NCBI GenBank assembly: GCA_045612365.1
Contig: JAZKYY010000004.1
Coordinates: forward strand, 1-64,000
Direction of reading: 5' to 3'
Length of the DNA stretch: 64,000 nt
From: RGIG9608 sp045612365
GTDB taxonomy: Bacteria > Bacteroidota > Bacteroidia > Bacteroidales > Paludibacteraceae
Shown one piece after another: positions 44,135 to 52,544 of the stretch. Under the pieces are notes generated by a model that was not told where the DNA came from, made no database searches, and saw nothing but the letters and a program-made list of their open reading frames with translations. The stretch's first letter is position 1. Each line of letters starts with the position of its first letter. Both the position numbers and the translations under genes were made by a program.

Positions 44135-45094
44135 ATGGCTAAACCTTATGTAATTGGAATTGATATGGGTGGCACAAACACCGTTTTTGGTGTGGTTGAT
44201 GCTCGTGGACACATTATTGCTCGTAGTTCTATTAAAACCCAAACTCACAAAGATGTAAATCTTTATGTAGAAGAACTTTGTTCGGAGATAGGCAAAATCA
44301 TTGATTCTATAGGAGGAAAAGATTTGATTCGTGGTATTGGTGTTGGAGCTCCAAATGGAAATTACTATACAGGAAATGTAGAGTTTGCTCCAAATCTTCC
44401 ATGGAAAGATGTAATTCCTTTCTCTAAAATGATTACAGATAAAATCGGCATTCCTTGCAAATTGACAAACGATGCTAATGCAGCAGCTGTAGGAGAAATG
44501 ACTTATGGTATCGCAAAGGGAATGAAAAACTTCATTATGATTACTTTGGGAACTGGAGTTGGTAGTGGTATTGTAATCAATGGCGAGGTAGTTTACGGAC
44601 ATGACGGATTTGCAGGTGAACTTGGTCATACAATTGCCATTCGCGATGGTCGTCCTTGTGGTTGTGGTCGCAAGGGTTGCTTAGAGTGTTATACTTCGGC
44701 TACTGGTGTGGCTCGTACTGCTCGTGAAATACTTGAAAATCGTACCGATGATAGCTTGTTGCGTAACATTCCAATAGACCAAATTGAGTCGAAAGATGTT
44801 TACAATGCAGCTGAAAAAGGAGATGCGATTGCATTGGAAATTTTCAAAACAACGGGTACTATTTTAGGTCAATCGTTGGCAGACTTTATTGCATTTAGTG
44901 CACCTGAGGCTATTGTGCTTTTCGGTGGTTTGGCTAAAGCAGGCGATTACATTATGAAACCTGTGCGTGAAGCAATGGAAGAAAATGTACTTCGCTTATG
45001 GAAAGGTAAAGTAAAATTATTGTTCTCGTCGCTTAAAGAAGCTGATGCAGCAGTACTTGGCGCTAGTGCTTTGGGTTGGGAAATAGAGGAATAA
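44135..45094 (+). CDS. ROK-family glucokinase
   Basis: ATP-dependent hexose kinase. Phosphate-binding GIDMGGTNTVFGVVD at 8-22, catalytic Asp in LTNDANAAAVGE (about 110-121), the sugar-binding GELGHT and the ROK zinc-binding signature GRPCGCGRKGCLECYTS near 172-188. 319 residues. Operon with the upstream permease. Glucose is the most likely substrate; fructose or mannose cannot be excluded. Confidence 0.9.
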   Translation: MAKPYVIGIDMGGTNTVFGVVDARGHIIARSSIKTQTHKDVNLYVEELCSEIGKIIDSIGGKDLIRGIGVGAPNGNYYTGNVEFAPNLPWKDVIPFSKMITDKIGIPCKLTNDANAAAVGEMTYGIAKGMKNFIMITLGTGVGSGIVINGEVVYGHDGFAGELGHTIAIRDGRPCGCGRKGCLECYTSATGVARTAREILENRTDDSLLRNIPIDQIESKDVYNAAEKGDAIALEIFKTTGTILGQSLADFIAFSAPEAIVLFGGLAKAGDYIMKPVREAMEENVLRLWKGKVKLLFSSLKEADAAVLGASALGWEIEE

Positions 45095-45113
45095 ACTTCC
45101 TTTTCATAATAGA

Positions 45114-45155
45114 AATAACCTCCAGAAAATCTTTTTCTAGGAGGTTATTTTTTTT
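45114..45155 (+). terminator. Terminator of the permease-kinase operon
   Basis: AATAACCTCC (45114-45123) pairs with GGAGGTTATT (45140-45149), with AGAAA/TTTCT extending the stem, followed by a run of Ts. Confidence 0.9.
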
Positions 45156-45190
45156 GTTTTATAAAGAAAATAGGTTTGATTTTTTTGATT

Positions 45191-45198
45191 TATCTTTG
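45191..45198 (+). promoter_or_regulatory. -7 promoter element upstream of the SagB-like gene
   Basis: TATCTTTG followed by CACA, 29 nt upstream of the ATG; matches TAnnTTTGC. Confidence 0.55.
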
Positions 45199-45227
45199 CA
45201 CATATCTTAAAAAAAACAAGAGGATTT

Positions 45228-45869
45228 ATGAAGAGAAATTTATTTTTAATGTTTTTGTTTTTTTCTTCGATTATTGCTTTGTCGGAGGATAGTTTTATAA
45301 ACTTAAATAAACCAAATCTGGATAGAGAAGGAACCGTAATGCAGGCTTTGTTGCAGCGGAAATCAACAAGAGAGTTTTCTGAAAAAGCGTTAGATCTAAA
45401 AGATTTGTCTGACTTGTTGTGGGCGGCAAATGGAATCAATCGAATTGAAAGTGGAAAAAGAACTGCTCCTTCTGTACTAAATCGTCAAGATATTGATATT
45501 TATGTGATTATGTCAAAGGGTGCATATCTTTACGATGCTAAAGAAAATTGTTTGAGATTGATTGTAGAAGGAGATTTTCGTCCTTTGGTTGCAGGTGGTC
45601 AGGATTTTGTTTTGCAAGCTCCTCTATCGTTGGTTTTGGTCAGTGAAACTTCAAAAATGGGAAATGTGAATGATTCTCGTGTGATGCAAATGTGTGCAGT
45701 AGATGCGGGACTTGTTTCTCAAAATATTTCCATTTTTTGTGCGTCGGCAAATTTGGCAACAGTGGCCCGTGCATCTATGGATATAAAAGGACTTTCTGAG
45801 GTATTAAAACTTTCTTCAACACAAAAGCTATTAGTAAATCATCCAGTTGGTTACTTTACAGATAAATAA
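45228..45869 (+). CDS. Exported SagB/nitroreductase-family protein
   Basis: Signal peptide (residues 1-19) then a nitroreductase-fold domain: LLQRKSTREFSEKALDLKDLSDLLWAANGINR (about 38-69), TAPSVLNRQDIDIYVI and SQNISIFCASANLATVARAS. This matches the SagB/ThcOx-type FMN oxidoreductases. At 213 residues it is complete. An exported flavoprotein of this fold is unusual, since FMN would have to be delivered to the periplasm. No RiPP precursor or cyclodehydratase is nearby. It is followed by the antiporter gene after 5 nt. Confidence 0.75.
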   Translation: MKRNLFLMFLFFSSIIALSEDSFINLNKPNLDREGTVMQALLQRKSTREFSEKALDLKDLSDLLWAANGINRIESGKRTAPSVLNRQDIDIYVIMSKGAYLYDAKENCLRLIVEGDFRPLVAGGQDFVLQAPLSLVLVSETSKMGNVNDSRVMQMCAVDAGLVSQNISIFCASANLATVARASMDIKGLSEVLKLSSTQKLLVNHPVGYFTDK

Positions 45870-45874
45870 TATAT

Positions 45875-47362
45875 ATGGCAATTGAGCTTATTCTTTTGAT
45901 TATTTCGATACTTTTCCTCTTAAGTATAATTGTAGGAAAGGCAAGTTCTCGATTTGGGGTACCTGCTTTGTTATTGTTCTTGTGTGTCGGAATGGTTTTT
46001 GGAAGTGGTGGTTTTGGAATCGAATTTAATAATTTTCCCCTTGCTCAGATTATAGGAACAGTTTCGCTATGTATTATTCTTTTTTCAGGTGGAATGGATA
46101 CCAATATAGATGAAATTCGTCCTGTGATGAGGCAAGGAGTTTTGTTAGCAACGCTTGGCGTTTTTCTTACAGCATTGATAACGGGATTGCTGATTTGGTT
46201 TGTGCTTGGGATGACATTTAAGTCGGCGAGTATAGGGTTGCTATCCTCTTTGCTTTTGGCTTCCACGATGTCGTCTACCGATTCGGCTTCTGTTTTTTCG
46301 ATATTGCGTTCAAAGGATTTACATTTGAAAAATAATCTTCGTCCGATGCTTGAGTTGGAGAGTGGAAGTAATGATCCGATGGCTTATGTTTTGGTAATCA
46401 CTCTTATTGAGGTAATAAAAATGGATTCCTCGCCAAATTATTGGTTGGCAATAGGGATGCTCCTAATGCAACTTTTTATAGGAGCTATTTCGGGGTTTGT
46501 TTTTGGAAAATTGGCTTTGCGTATAATTAATCGAATAAAAATAGACAATCCTTCGTTGTACCCGATTTTGGTGTTTACGTTTTGTATTTTTATTTTCTCG
46601 TGTACATACTTTGTAAAAGGGAATGGTTATTTGGCTGTTTATATTGGAGGATTAGTTATCGGCAATGCTTCATTTCTACATAAACGTTCTTCGCTTCGTT
46701 TTTTTGATGGTTTAGCCTGGCTTTGTCAGTTGTTGTTATTCCTTACTTTGGGTTTGTTGGTAAATCCTAAGGAATTGTTGAATGTAGCTGTTCCTGGCTT
46801 GATTATTAGTTTTTTAATGATTTTTATTTCCCGACCAATCAGTGTGTTTCTAAGTTTGGCTCCATTTAGGACGATGGCTATTAGAGATAAAGTTTATCTG
46901 TCGTGGTGTGGGTTGAGAGGAGCTGTTCCTATTGTTTTTGCTATTTTGCCACTTGTAGCCGATGTTCCTAATGCTCAGTTTATTTTTAATATTGTATTTT
47001 TTTGTACGTTGATATCTCTTTTGTTGCAAGGAACTTCGTTGACCGTAATTGCCAAATGGTTGCATCTTGACGAGAAAATTACGCCAAAGAAAATTTTGAA
47101 AGATTTTGATGTTGATTTTTCTGATGAAATAAAATCAGTAACTACAGAAATTACGCTTACTTCAGAGATTTTGGAACGAGGAAATCATTTGATGGATTTG
47201 GATTTGCCTGATAAAACGTTGGTGGTAATGATAAAACGAAGTAATAAATACTTTGTGCCAACGGGAAAAACTTTGCTTCACGAAAAAGATAAGTTGCTTG
47301 TTATTACCGATGATCAGAAGGCACTCTCCGAAACGTACGAAAGATTGGGAATTAAGAAATAA
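45875..47362 (+). CDS. Potassium/proton antiporter, CPA1 NhaP2-like
   Basis: About 12 membrane helices (residues 1-390; motif SSTDSASVFSILR near 130-142 and ELESGSNDPMAY near 161-172 as in CPA1 exchangers) followed by a cytoplasmic TrkA-C (RCK_C) domain (about 410-490). This is the layout of NhaP2/CvrA K+/H+ antiporters. RCK_C domains bind nucleotides, including c-di-AMP in some proteins. 495 residues; its 3' end is 10 nt from the next start. Confidence 0.87.
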   Translation: MAIELILLIISILFLLSIIVGKASSRFGVPALLLFLCVGMVFGSGGFGIEFNNFPLAQIIGTVSLCIILFSGGMDTNIDEIRPVMRQGVLLATLGVFLTALITGLLIWFVLGMTFKSASIGLLSSLLLASTMSSTDSASVFSILRSKDLHLKNNLRPMLELESGSNDPMAYVLVITLIEVIKMDSSPNYWLAIGMLLMQLFIGAISGFVFGKLALRIINRIKIDNPSLYPILVFTFCIFIFSCTYFVKGNGYLAVYIGGLVIGNASFLHKRSSLRFFDGLAWLCQLLLFLTLGLLVNPKELLNVAVPGLIISFLMIFISRPISVFLSLAPFRTMAIRDKVYLSWCGLRGAVPIVFAILPLVADVPNAQFIFNIVFFCTLISLLLQGTSLTVIAKWLHLDEKITPKKILKDFDVDFSDEIKSVTTEITLTSEILERGNHLMDLDLPDKTLVVMIKRSNKYFVPTGKTLLHEKDKLLVITDDQKALSETYERLGIKK

Positions 47363-47372
47363 GAAATACAAA

Positions 47373-48038
47373 ATGTCAGTAAGGGAAAATATTCAAAACA
47401 TCCGAAAACAACTGCCAGAAAGTGTGAAGTTGATATGTGTTTCTAAATTTCATTCTAACGAAACTATTTTAGAAGCTTACAAGGTAGGAGAAAGGGTGTT
47501 TGGGGAGAGTCGTGCTCAAGAAGTGCGACTTAAATACGAATCGCTCCCAAAAGACATTGAGTGGCATTTTATCGGTCATTTGCAAAAAAATAAGGTAAAA
47601 TATATAGCTCCTTTTGTTTCATTGATTCACTCTGTAGATAGTGAAGATTTGTTATCGGAAATTAATCGTTGTGCCGAAAAAAATAATCGAAAAATAAATG
47701 TTCTCTTGCAAGTTCATATTGCTCAGGAAGAACAGAAATTTGGTTTTTTTGAGCAAGAATTATACGATTTTTTAGAAGGAAAAATTCTTCAAAAATATCC
47801 TTTTGTTAAAATCTGTGGACTAATGGGCATGGCCACTTTTACTGAAAATGAAACTCAAATAGAAAAAGAATTTTCAAGATTGAATGTGATTTTTCAGAAA
47901 GTAAAAAATGATTACTTCTACTCAGACGATACTTTTTGCGAACTTTCAATGGGAATGTCGGACGATTTCCCTATCGCAGTTCTCAACGGAAGTACGATGG
48001 TGAGAATTGGTAGCCTTATTTTTGGAGAAAGAGGATAG
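47373..48038 (+). CDS. PLP homeostasis protein, YggS/PROSC family
   Basis: PLP-binding TIM-barrel protein without known enzyme activity that buffers pyridoxal phosphate. PLP lysine in VKLICVSKFHSNETI (K22), then EWHFIGHLQKNKVKY, VCGLMGMAT-like KICGLMGMATF, and the phosphate site ELSMGMSDDFPIAVLNGSTMVRIGSLIFGER. Start set at MSVRENIQ (47373), 10 nt after the antiporter stop, since the longer frame runs inside that gene. 221 residues, normal. Confidence 0.92.
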   Translation: MSVRENIQNIRKQLPESVKLICVSKFHSNETILEAYKVGERVFGESRAQEVRLKYESLPKDIEWHFIGHLQKNKVKYIAPFVSLIHSVDSEDLLSEINRCAEKNNRKINVLLQVHIAQEEQKFGFFEQELYDFLEGKILQKYPFVKICGLMGMATFTENETQIEKEFSRLNVIFQKVKNDYFYSDDTFCELSMGMSDDFPIAVLNGSTMVRIGSLIFGERG

Positions 48039-48056
48039 TTTTATATTGTTGAATAA

Positions 48057-48776
48057 TTAAAACTCAATACCAATTTTTGCCTCAAAGTCTTGTAATTTAC
48101 TACTTTTATCCTGATAGAGCTCATAACAAAAGGCAAAATTTAAAGCGAATTTATTAATGTTGAAACGTACTCCAATAGAGGGCGAAATGAAGAATGCAGG
48201 ACTCAAACTTTCGCAACCAATTCTTAAATCAATAAATGGAGAAAATTTACTTTTAATTCCAATTGGATTAATTCTAAAATTAGCATAAACTGGCAATAGT
48301 GCAGAGTTGACTTTGATTTGCTCTGTTGTGTTGTCTGGATAATGTAGGTTTAGAGTTAAATGCGTTAAATCAAGTTCAACTCCTGCTCCCAAATAAAAAT
48401 ATTTAGAGATGTATGCGCCATGGGTTGTTGAAATATTAAAACTGAAAAGGCTATATATTTCTTTTCCGAATGTGTCAAAAAACTGATTAGTTAATTCTTC
48501 AGAACGTTTACCTCCAAATGAAAGATCTACAAAGCCAGCATATTTTATTAAAAGTTTTTCTTTTTCATTAGGTTCGTCTTTCAAAAGTTTTTCAATTTCG
48601 CTCATTTTGTAAACAAACAAACTTCCGTCTTGAGTTTCTATTTTTAGTGATTCGGTTGGGTTAAGTTCTTTGATACTTCCTTTTATAATCGAACCATTTT
48701 TCAAATAAACTACGTCTTTTGGTTGAGCAAAAGCCACTAAAGGCAATAAAGAGATTAGTAATAAAACCTTTTTCAT
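48057..48776 (-). CDS. Outer-membrane beta-barrel protein with N-terminal signal peptide
   Basis: Signal peptide (residues 1-17, VAFAQ) then a short domain DVVYLKNGSIIKGSIKEL seen at the start of many Bacteroidetes outer-membrane proteins, followed by amphipathic strands ending DFEAKIGIEF with C-terminal Phe. The start is set at MKKVLLLISLL (48776) because a TACTTTTG promoter element at 48810-48817 overlaps the longer start. 239 residues. Function unknown. Convergent with yggS, 18 bp apart. Confidence 0.7.
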   Translation of the reverse strand: MKKVLLLISLLPLVAFAQPKDVVYLKNGSIIKGSIKELNPTESLKIETQDGSLFVYKMSEIEKLLKDEPNEKEKLLIKYAGFVDLSFGGKRSEELTNQFFDTFGKEIYSLFSFNISTTHGAYISKYFYLGAGVELDLTHLTLNLHYPDNTTEQIKVNSALLPVYANFRINPIGIKSKFSPFIDLRIGCESLSPAFFISPSIGVRFNINKFALNFAFCYELYQDKSSKLQDFEAKIGIEF

Positions 48777-48809
48777 TTTATAAAATTCAGTTTGTGTTTT
48801 GTTCCTTGA

Positions 48810-48817
48810 CAAAAGTA
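48810..48817 (-). promoter_or_regulatory. -7 promoter element of the OMP gene
   Basis: TACTTTTG on the minus strand, 33 nt upstream of the ATG at 48776; it decides against the upstream in-frame Met. Confidence 0.55.
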
Positions 48818-48841
48818 GTAAAAACTAATTATGAATTGCTT

Positions 48842-50212
48842 TTATTTTCTACGGAAATGTTTTCGTTCTCGAAGGATAAATATCAAGGCAAATAGAACAG
48901 ATAATACATCTGCAATTGGAATTGACATCCAAACTCCTTTGTGGCCGATTGCTTGAGGTAGAATCAGTAGTAGTGGAATAAGAAAAATGATTTGTCGCGA
49001 AAGCGATAGAAAAATTGCTTTTTGAGGTTTGTTTATGTATTGAAAAAAGTTTGATGTAACAATCTGAAAACCAATAAAAGGAAATGCGAGAAGCATGAAT
49101 CGTAGAGCTTCTTTTGTGATTTTTATTAACTCAATATTTTCTCCAAAATTGTTTTTTACAAAAAGAGAAGCAATTTGAACAGGAAAGAATTCGGCAACAA
49201 TAAATCCTATAGTTGTAATAATTGTACCACAAACAATGGTTGTTTTTAGAGTTTTCCAAACTCGGCTCATGTTTTTTGCTCCGAAATTGTAACCGATTAT
49301 TGGCTGCATTCCTAAATTTAGCCCCACCACAATCATGATAAATAGAATGATGATTCGGTTTGCAATGTTGTATGCCCCAATGTAAAGATCTCCGCCATGA
49401 GTTTTAAGAATGTTGTTTACAAAAAAAGCAACCAAACAGGCTCCAATTTTTATAAAAAAAGGTGCGGCTCCAATAGCAAAAATATGTCGTGTCAATACAA
49501 AATTGATTTTGAATGACTGAATTTTGAAATAGATGGGATTTTTTTTGTTGCAGAAGTGGATAATCTCGATGATAAGCGCAAGAGTTTGTGAAATGACTAT
49601 TGCAAGAGCTGAACCCTTTATTCCCCATCCGAAGCCAAATAAAAAAACTGCGTTGAGCAAACAATTTATAATAACTGAAAATAAAATAATACTCATTGCT
49701 TTTAGAGGGAAGCCATTGGCACGCATAATTTCATTTAGTCCCCAATAAAGGTGCGTAACAATGTTACCGAGTAGAAGTATTCTCATGAAGTTTTTTGCAA
49801 GAGGAAGAGTTTGTTCGCTTGCTCCAAAAAGTAAAAGTATTTCATCTAAAAAGTACAAACCAACAATTAAAAGCAAACTGCCGAGAATAATGTTTGTGGT
49901 TACCACATTTCCTAAAATCAAGAAAGTATCTTTTTCTTTTTTCTCTCCCGTTTTTATAGAAAGAAGCGACGAAGCTCCATTTCCAACCATACTCCCAAAA
50001 GCTGCAATAAGATTCATTATAGGAAAAGCAATGCCAAGTGCAGCTACTGCCATTGCTCCTATGCTTCTACCAACGAAAATACTGTTTGTGATGTTGTATA
50101 ATGAAGTTGAAGTTGTAGCAATAATAGCCGGAAGAGCGAATTTAAAAAGCAATTTTCCGATTTTTTCGGTTGCGAGTGCTTTTGGGGTGATATGTGTGTG
50201 GGTTTGTAACAT
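48842..50212 (-). CDS. MATE-family efflux transporter
   Basis: 12 membrane helices in two MatE halves (ALGIAFPIMNLIAAFGSMVGNGASSLLSIKTGEKK near 60-95; LGMQPIIGYNFGAKN near 301-315). Na+- or H+-coupled drug/cation exporter; substrate unknown. 456 residues, normal. It lies 51 bp downstream of the sigma factor gene, with a terminator between them, so it probably has its own weak promoter or depends on read-through. Confidence 0.9.
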   Translation of the reverse strand: MLQTHTHITPKALATEKIGKLLFKFALPAIIATTSTSLYNITNSIFVGRSIGAMAVAALGIAFPIMNLIAAFGSMVGNGASSLLSIKTGEKKEKDTFLILGNVVTTNIILGSLLLIVGLYFLDEILLLFGASEQTLPLAKNFMRILLLGNIVTHLYWGLNEIMRANGFPLKAMSIILFSVIINCLLNAVFLFGFGWGIKGSALAIVISQTLALIIEIIHFCNKKNPIYFKIQSFKINFVLTRHIFAIGAAPFFIKIGACLVAFFVNNILKTHGGDLYIGAYNIANRIIILFIMIVVGLNLGMQPIIGYNFGAKNMSRVWKTLKTTIVCGTIITTIGFIVAEFFPVQIASLFVKNNFGENIELIKITKEALRFMLLAFPFIGFQIVTSNFFQYINKPQKAIFLSLSRQIIFLIPLLLILPQAIGHKGVWMSIPIADVLSVLFALIFILRERKHFRRK

Positions 50213-50220
50213 TTTTTAAG

Positions 50221-50252
50221 AAAAAAAGGCACTTTTCAAAAAGTACCTTTTT
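50221..50252 (-). terminator. Terminator of the sigma factor gene
   Basis: GGTACTTTT/AAAAGTGCC stem (minus-strand sense) with a 2-nt loop, flanked by A- and T-runs, 11 bp past the rpoD stop. Confidence 0.8.
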
Positions 50253-50263
50253 TTGTGTTTTGT

Positions 50264-51130
50264 TTATCCTAAATAACTTTTTAGGAGTTTGTTTTTGCTG
50301 TCCTGTTTTAACTTTTTAATTGCCTTTTCTTTGATTTGTCGAACACGCTCACGAGTTAAACCAAATTTTACGCCAATTTCTTCCAAAGTCATTTCTTGTC
50401 CACCAATTCCAAAGAAAAGTTTTACAATCTCATTTTCTCTTGGAGTAAGTGTGGAAAGTGCACGATTAATTTCTACTAACAAAGATTCATCCATCAATGT
50501 GTTGTCTGCAATAGGAGAATCGTCGTTTACCAAAACGTCCAAAAGACTATTGTCTTCTCCTTCAACAAAAGGTGCATCAACAGAAACATGACGACCTGAA
50601 ATTTTTAGTGTTTCGGCAATTTTGTCCTCTTGATCTTTCGCTCCTAACTTTTCAGCTAACTCATCAACAGATGGTCTGCGCTCATTTTCTTGCTCAAATT
50701 TAGCTAGTGCTTTGTTGATTTTGTTCAACGAACCAATTTGGTTCAACGGCAAACGAACAATACGCGATTGTTCTGCCAACGCTTGTAAAATAGATTGACG
50801 AATCCACCACACAGCATAAGAGATGAATTTAAAACCACGTGTTTCGTCAAATTTTTCTGCCGCTTTTATCAGCCCTAAATTTCCTTCATTGATAAGGTCC
50901 GGCAAACTCAACCCTTGATTTTGATACTGTTTCGCAACTGAAACTACGAATCGTAAATTGGCCTTAGTTAGTTTGTCCAAAGCTCTACGATCTCCTTTAC
51001 GGATGCGTTGCGCCAACTCTACTTCCTCTTCAACCGTGATAAGCTCTTCTCTACCAATTTCTTGTAGATACTTGTCTAAAGAAGCATTCTCACGATTAGT
51101 AATTGATTTTGTGATTTTTAACTGTCTCAT
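50264..51130 (-). CDS. rpoD: Primary RNA polymerase sigma factor (short Bacteroidetes type)
   Basis: Sigma-70 regions 1.2 (SLDKYLQEIGREELIT), 2.1-2.4 (KANLRFVVSVAKQYQNQGLSL ... GFKFISYAVWWIRQSI), 3 and 4 (TLEEIGVKFGLTRERVRQIKEKAI helix-turn-helix). Region 1.1 and the non-conserved insert are absent, and 288 residues is the normal size for the Bacteroidetes primary sigma factor that reads TAnnTTTG promoters. Start set at MRQLKITKS (51130), because the upstream Mets fall at the promoter element TACCTTTG (51152-51159). Confidence 0.94.
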   Translation of the reverse strand: MRQLKITKSITNRENASLDKYLQEIGREELITVEEEVELAQRIRKGDRRALDKLTKANLRFVVSVAKQYQNQGLSLPDLINEGNLGLIKAAEKFDETRGFKFISYAVWWIRQSILQALAEQSRIVRLPLNQIGSLNKINKALAKFEQENERRPSVDELAEKLGAKDQEDKIAETLKISGRHVSVDAPFVEGEDNSLLDVLVNDDSPIADNTLMDESLLVEINRALSTLTPRENEIVKLFFGIGGQEMTLEEIGVKFGLTRERVRQIKEKAIKKLKQDSKNKLLKSYLG

Positions 51131-51151
51131 TCTTATAATGAAAATTGAGCA

Positions 51152-51159
51152 CAAAGGTA
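51152..51159 (-). promoter_or_regulatory. -7 promoter element of rpoD
   Basis: TACCTTTG on the minus strand, 21 nt upstream of the ATG; matches TAnnTTTG. Confidence 0.6.
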
Positions 51160-51189
51160 TAAAAATATTGCGGAAATTAAAAATTTAAA

Positions 51190-51500
51190 CTATAAAAATG
51201 CCGATGCAGGACTTGGTTGATTAGTCTAACTTGTTGTTATATAGTGTTTTGCTAAAATTAGCATTTCGTTTTTGTCCCCCGTTTGTCCACGAAAATATTT
51301 TTTTTTGCTCGTTGGGGGACATTTTTCAAAATCTTTGCAGCATCTCAATTCGGACTCGCTATTTACGATAAATGCCCGGCAATTTTGTCAGGCACTATCT
51401 CGGGAATTCGAATTTAAGTGCAAGTCGAGAGGAGTGGAAACTTGTTTACATACCCGAGGCGCAGCCTTAAATGCCCGTGAAATTGGAATTTATCGGTGGA
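51190..51500. other. Gene-free stretch with hairpins and a short direct repeat
   Basis: No convincing reading frame. It contains the small palindrome GCTAAAATTAGC (51251-51262). It also has a large hairpin TGTCCCCC (51273-51280)/GGGGGACA (51314-51321) with inner ACGA/TCGT pairing, followed by TTTTTC, and a direct repeat AAATGCCCG at 51370-51378 and 51469-51477. GC is higher than in the flanking rpoD upstream DNA. It ends where the DUF5714 promoter begins. It may be a remnant of a mobile element or an unrecognised RNA. Confidence 0.5.
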
Positions 51501-51508
51501 TTCATCGA

Positions 51509-51540
51509 TTTGCTATTGAATATGCAAAAATGTATTTTTG
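51509..51540 (+). promoter_or_regulatory. Promoter of the DUF5714 gene
   Basis: TTTG at 51509-51512 and TATTTTTG at 51533-51540, 20 nt apart, a near-ideal Bacteroidetes promoter. The ATG at 51556 follows closely, so the leader is about 8-10 nt. The imported gene has thus acquired a local-type promoter. Confidence 0.7.
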
Positions 51541-51555
51541 CGAAAAGTCTTTGTT

Positions 51556-52248
51556 ATGAAAGAAGAATGCCTTATATGTAAAGCTCCTCTGGAGTATCTG
51601 AATGAGGATACGCTGATGGAATGCAGTATCTGCCATAAGGTGGAAATGAGCAAGACCAGATGTGTTAATGGTCATTATGTCTGCAATGAATGCCACAGCA
51701 GGGGAGTTGATTGCATCGTTGGACTATGCATCGGCGAGAAATCAACTGATCCAGTTGAAATCATCGGTAAGATGATGGATATGCCGTTCTGTCACATGCA
51801 CGGTCCGGAGCATCATATAATGGTCGGCTGCGCGCTTTTGACTGCGTATGCTAATGCAGGTGGCAAACTTAATCTTCCAAATGCTTTGTCTGAGATGATA
51901 TCCAGGGGAAGCAAAGTTCCAGGCGGCGCTTGCGGGTTCTGGGGAGCATGCGGCGCTGCTGTCAGCACCGGTATGTTCATGTCTATCATTACAGATTCGA
52001 CTCCACTGATGAATGAGGCCTGGGGGCATTCGAATCTCATGACATCGCGTTCACTGGCAAGACTTGGTGAGATTGGCGGCCCAAGATGCTGTAAACGCAA
52101 TTCTTATTTGTCGATACTTACAGCTGTTGACTATATAGAAGAGGTTACCGGAATCAAAATGCAGAAACCTTCAATCGTCTGCAGACATGTGTCATCAAAC
52201 AGCCAGTGTATCGGAAATAGATGTCCGTTCCACCCGTCAAGGGTATAG
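51556..52248 (+). CDS. DUF5714-domain cysteine-rich protein
   Basis: 230 residues. An N-terminal zinc-ribbon-like part (CLICKAPL ... CSICHKVE ... CVNGHYVCNECH, residues 4-46) is followed by MPFCHMHGPEHHIMVGCALLTAY and a helical part with GGACGFWGACGAAVSTGMF (about 117-135), resembling the C-GCAxxG-C-C pattern of redox/metal proteins. It ends with more cysteines (CRHVSSNSQCIGNRCPF). This matches the DUF5714 family, of unknown function, found mainly in anaerobes. The start at MKEECLIC is fixed by the promoter. GC and codon use are clearly higher than in neighbours, suggesting horizontal transfer. Its stop is 2 bp from the convergent ygbA-like stop. Confidence 0.8.
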   Translation: MKEECLICKAPLEYLNEDTLMECSICHKVEMSKTRCVNGHYVCNECHSRGVDCIVGLCIGEKSTDPVEIIGKMMDMPFCHMHGPEHHIMVGCALLTAYANAGGKLNLPNALSEMISRGSKVPGGACGFWGACGAAVSTGMFMSIITDSTPLMNEAWGHSNLMTSRSLARLGEIGGPRCCKRNSYLSILTAVDYIEEVTGIKMQKPSIVCRHVSSNSQCIGNRCPFHPSRV

Positions 52249-52250
52249 AA

Positions 52251-52544
52251 TTATCTGTCGAACAGATGTCTAATTGCCTCTATCGGATGGTATAGAATCA
52301 TCCTTGGTCCGGAGAATCTCATTACCTCGCGGATCTTATCTCTCATATTTTTACGATAGCAATGTGTGGGGCATTTCTTGCAGGAGGTCTTCTGTTCTCC
52401 GTACTTGCATGAGGACAGTCGTTTATGAGCGTATTCCTCAAGCTCTCTGCAATCGCTGCATAGGGTTTTATTACCTTCCTTCTTGCGACAGTAGAGTCTG
52501 ATCATCAACGATACTGTGCGCTTTTCACGTTCTATCCTATACAT
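52251..52544 (-). CDS. YgbA-family (nitrous oxide-stimulated promoter) protein
   Basis: 97 residues from MYRIEREKRTVSL. The pattern REKRTVSLMIRLYC, LEEYAHKRLSSCKYGE, SCKKCPTHCYR, MRFSGPRMILYHPIEAIRHL aligns throughout with E. coli YgbA, an NsrR-regulated protein linked to recovery from nitrosative stress. Four spaced cysteines suggest an Fe-S or zinc site. An earlier in-frame Met (52553) or the 52577 start would only add residues not found in YgbA. Convergent with the DUF5714 gene and sharing its base composition, so the two probably came together. Confidence 0.85.
   Translation of the reverse strand: MYRIEREKRTVSLMIRLYCRKKEGNKTLCSDCRELEEYAHKRLSSCKYGEQKTSCKKCPTHCYRKNMRDKIREVMRFSGPRMILYHPIEAIRHLFDR

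Noticed and set aside
45228..45869. RiPP biosynthetic cluster around the SagB-like gene
   Set aside because: No precursor peptide, cyclodehydratase (YcaO) or exporter is adjacent, and the protein has a signal peptide.
51340..51430. Possible tRNA-like fold around GGGAATTCGAATT
   Set aside because: No acceptor stem, anticodon arm or CCA could be assembled around the T-loop-like sequence.
51272..51559. 95-codon plus-strand frame upstream of the DUF5714 gene
   Set aside because: Starts inside a large hairpin, overlaps the promoter and start of the real gene in another frame, and the translation has no recognisable domain.
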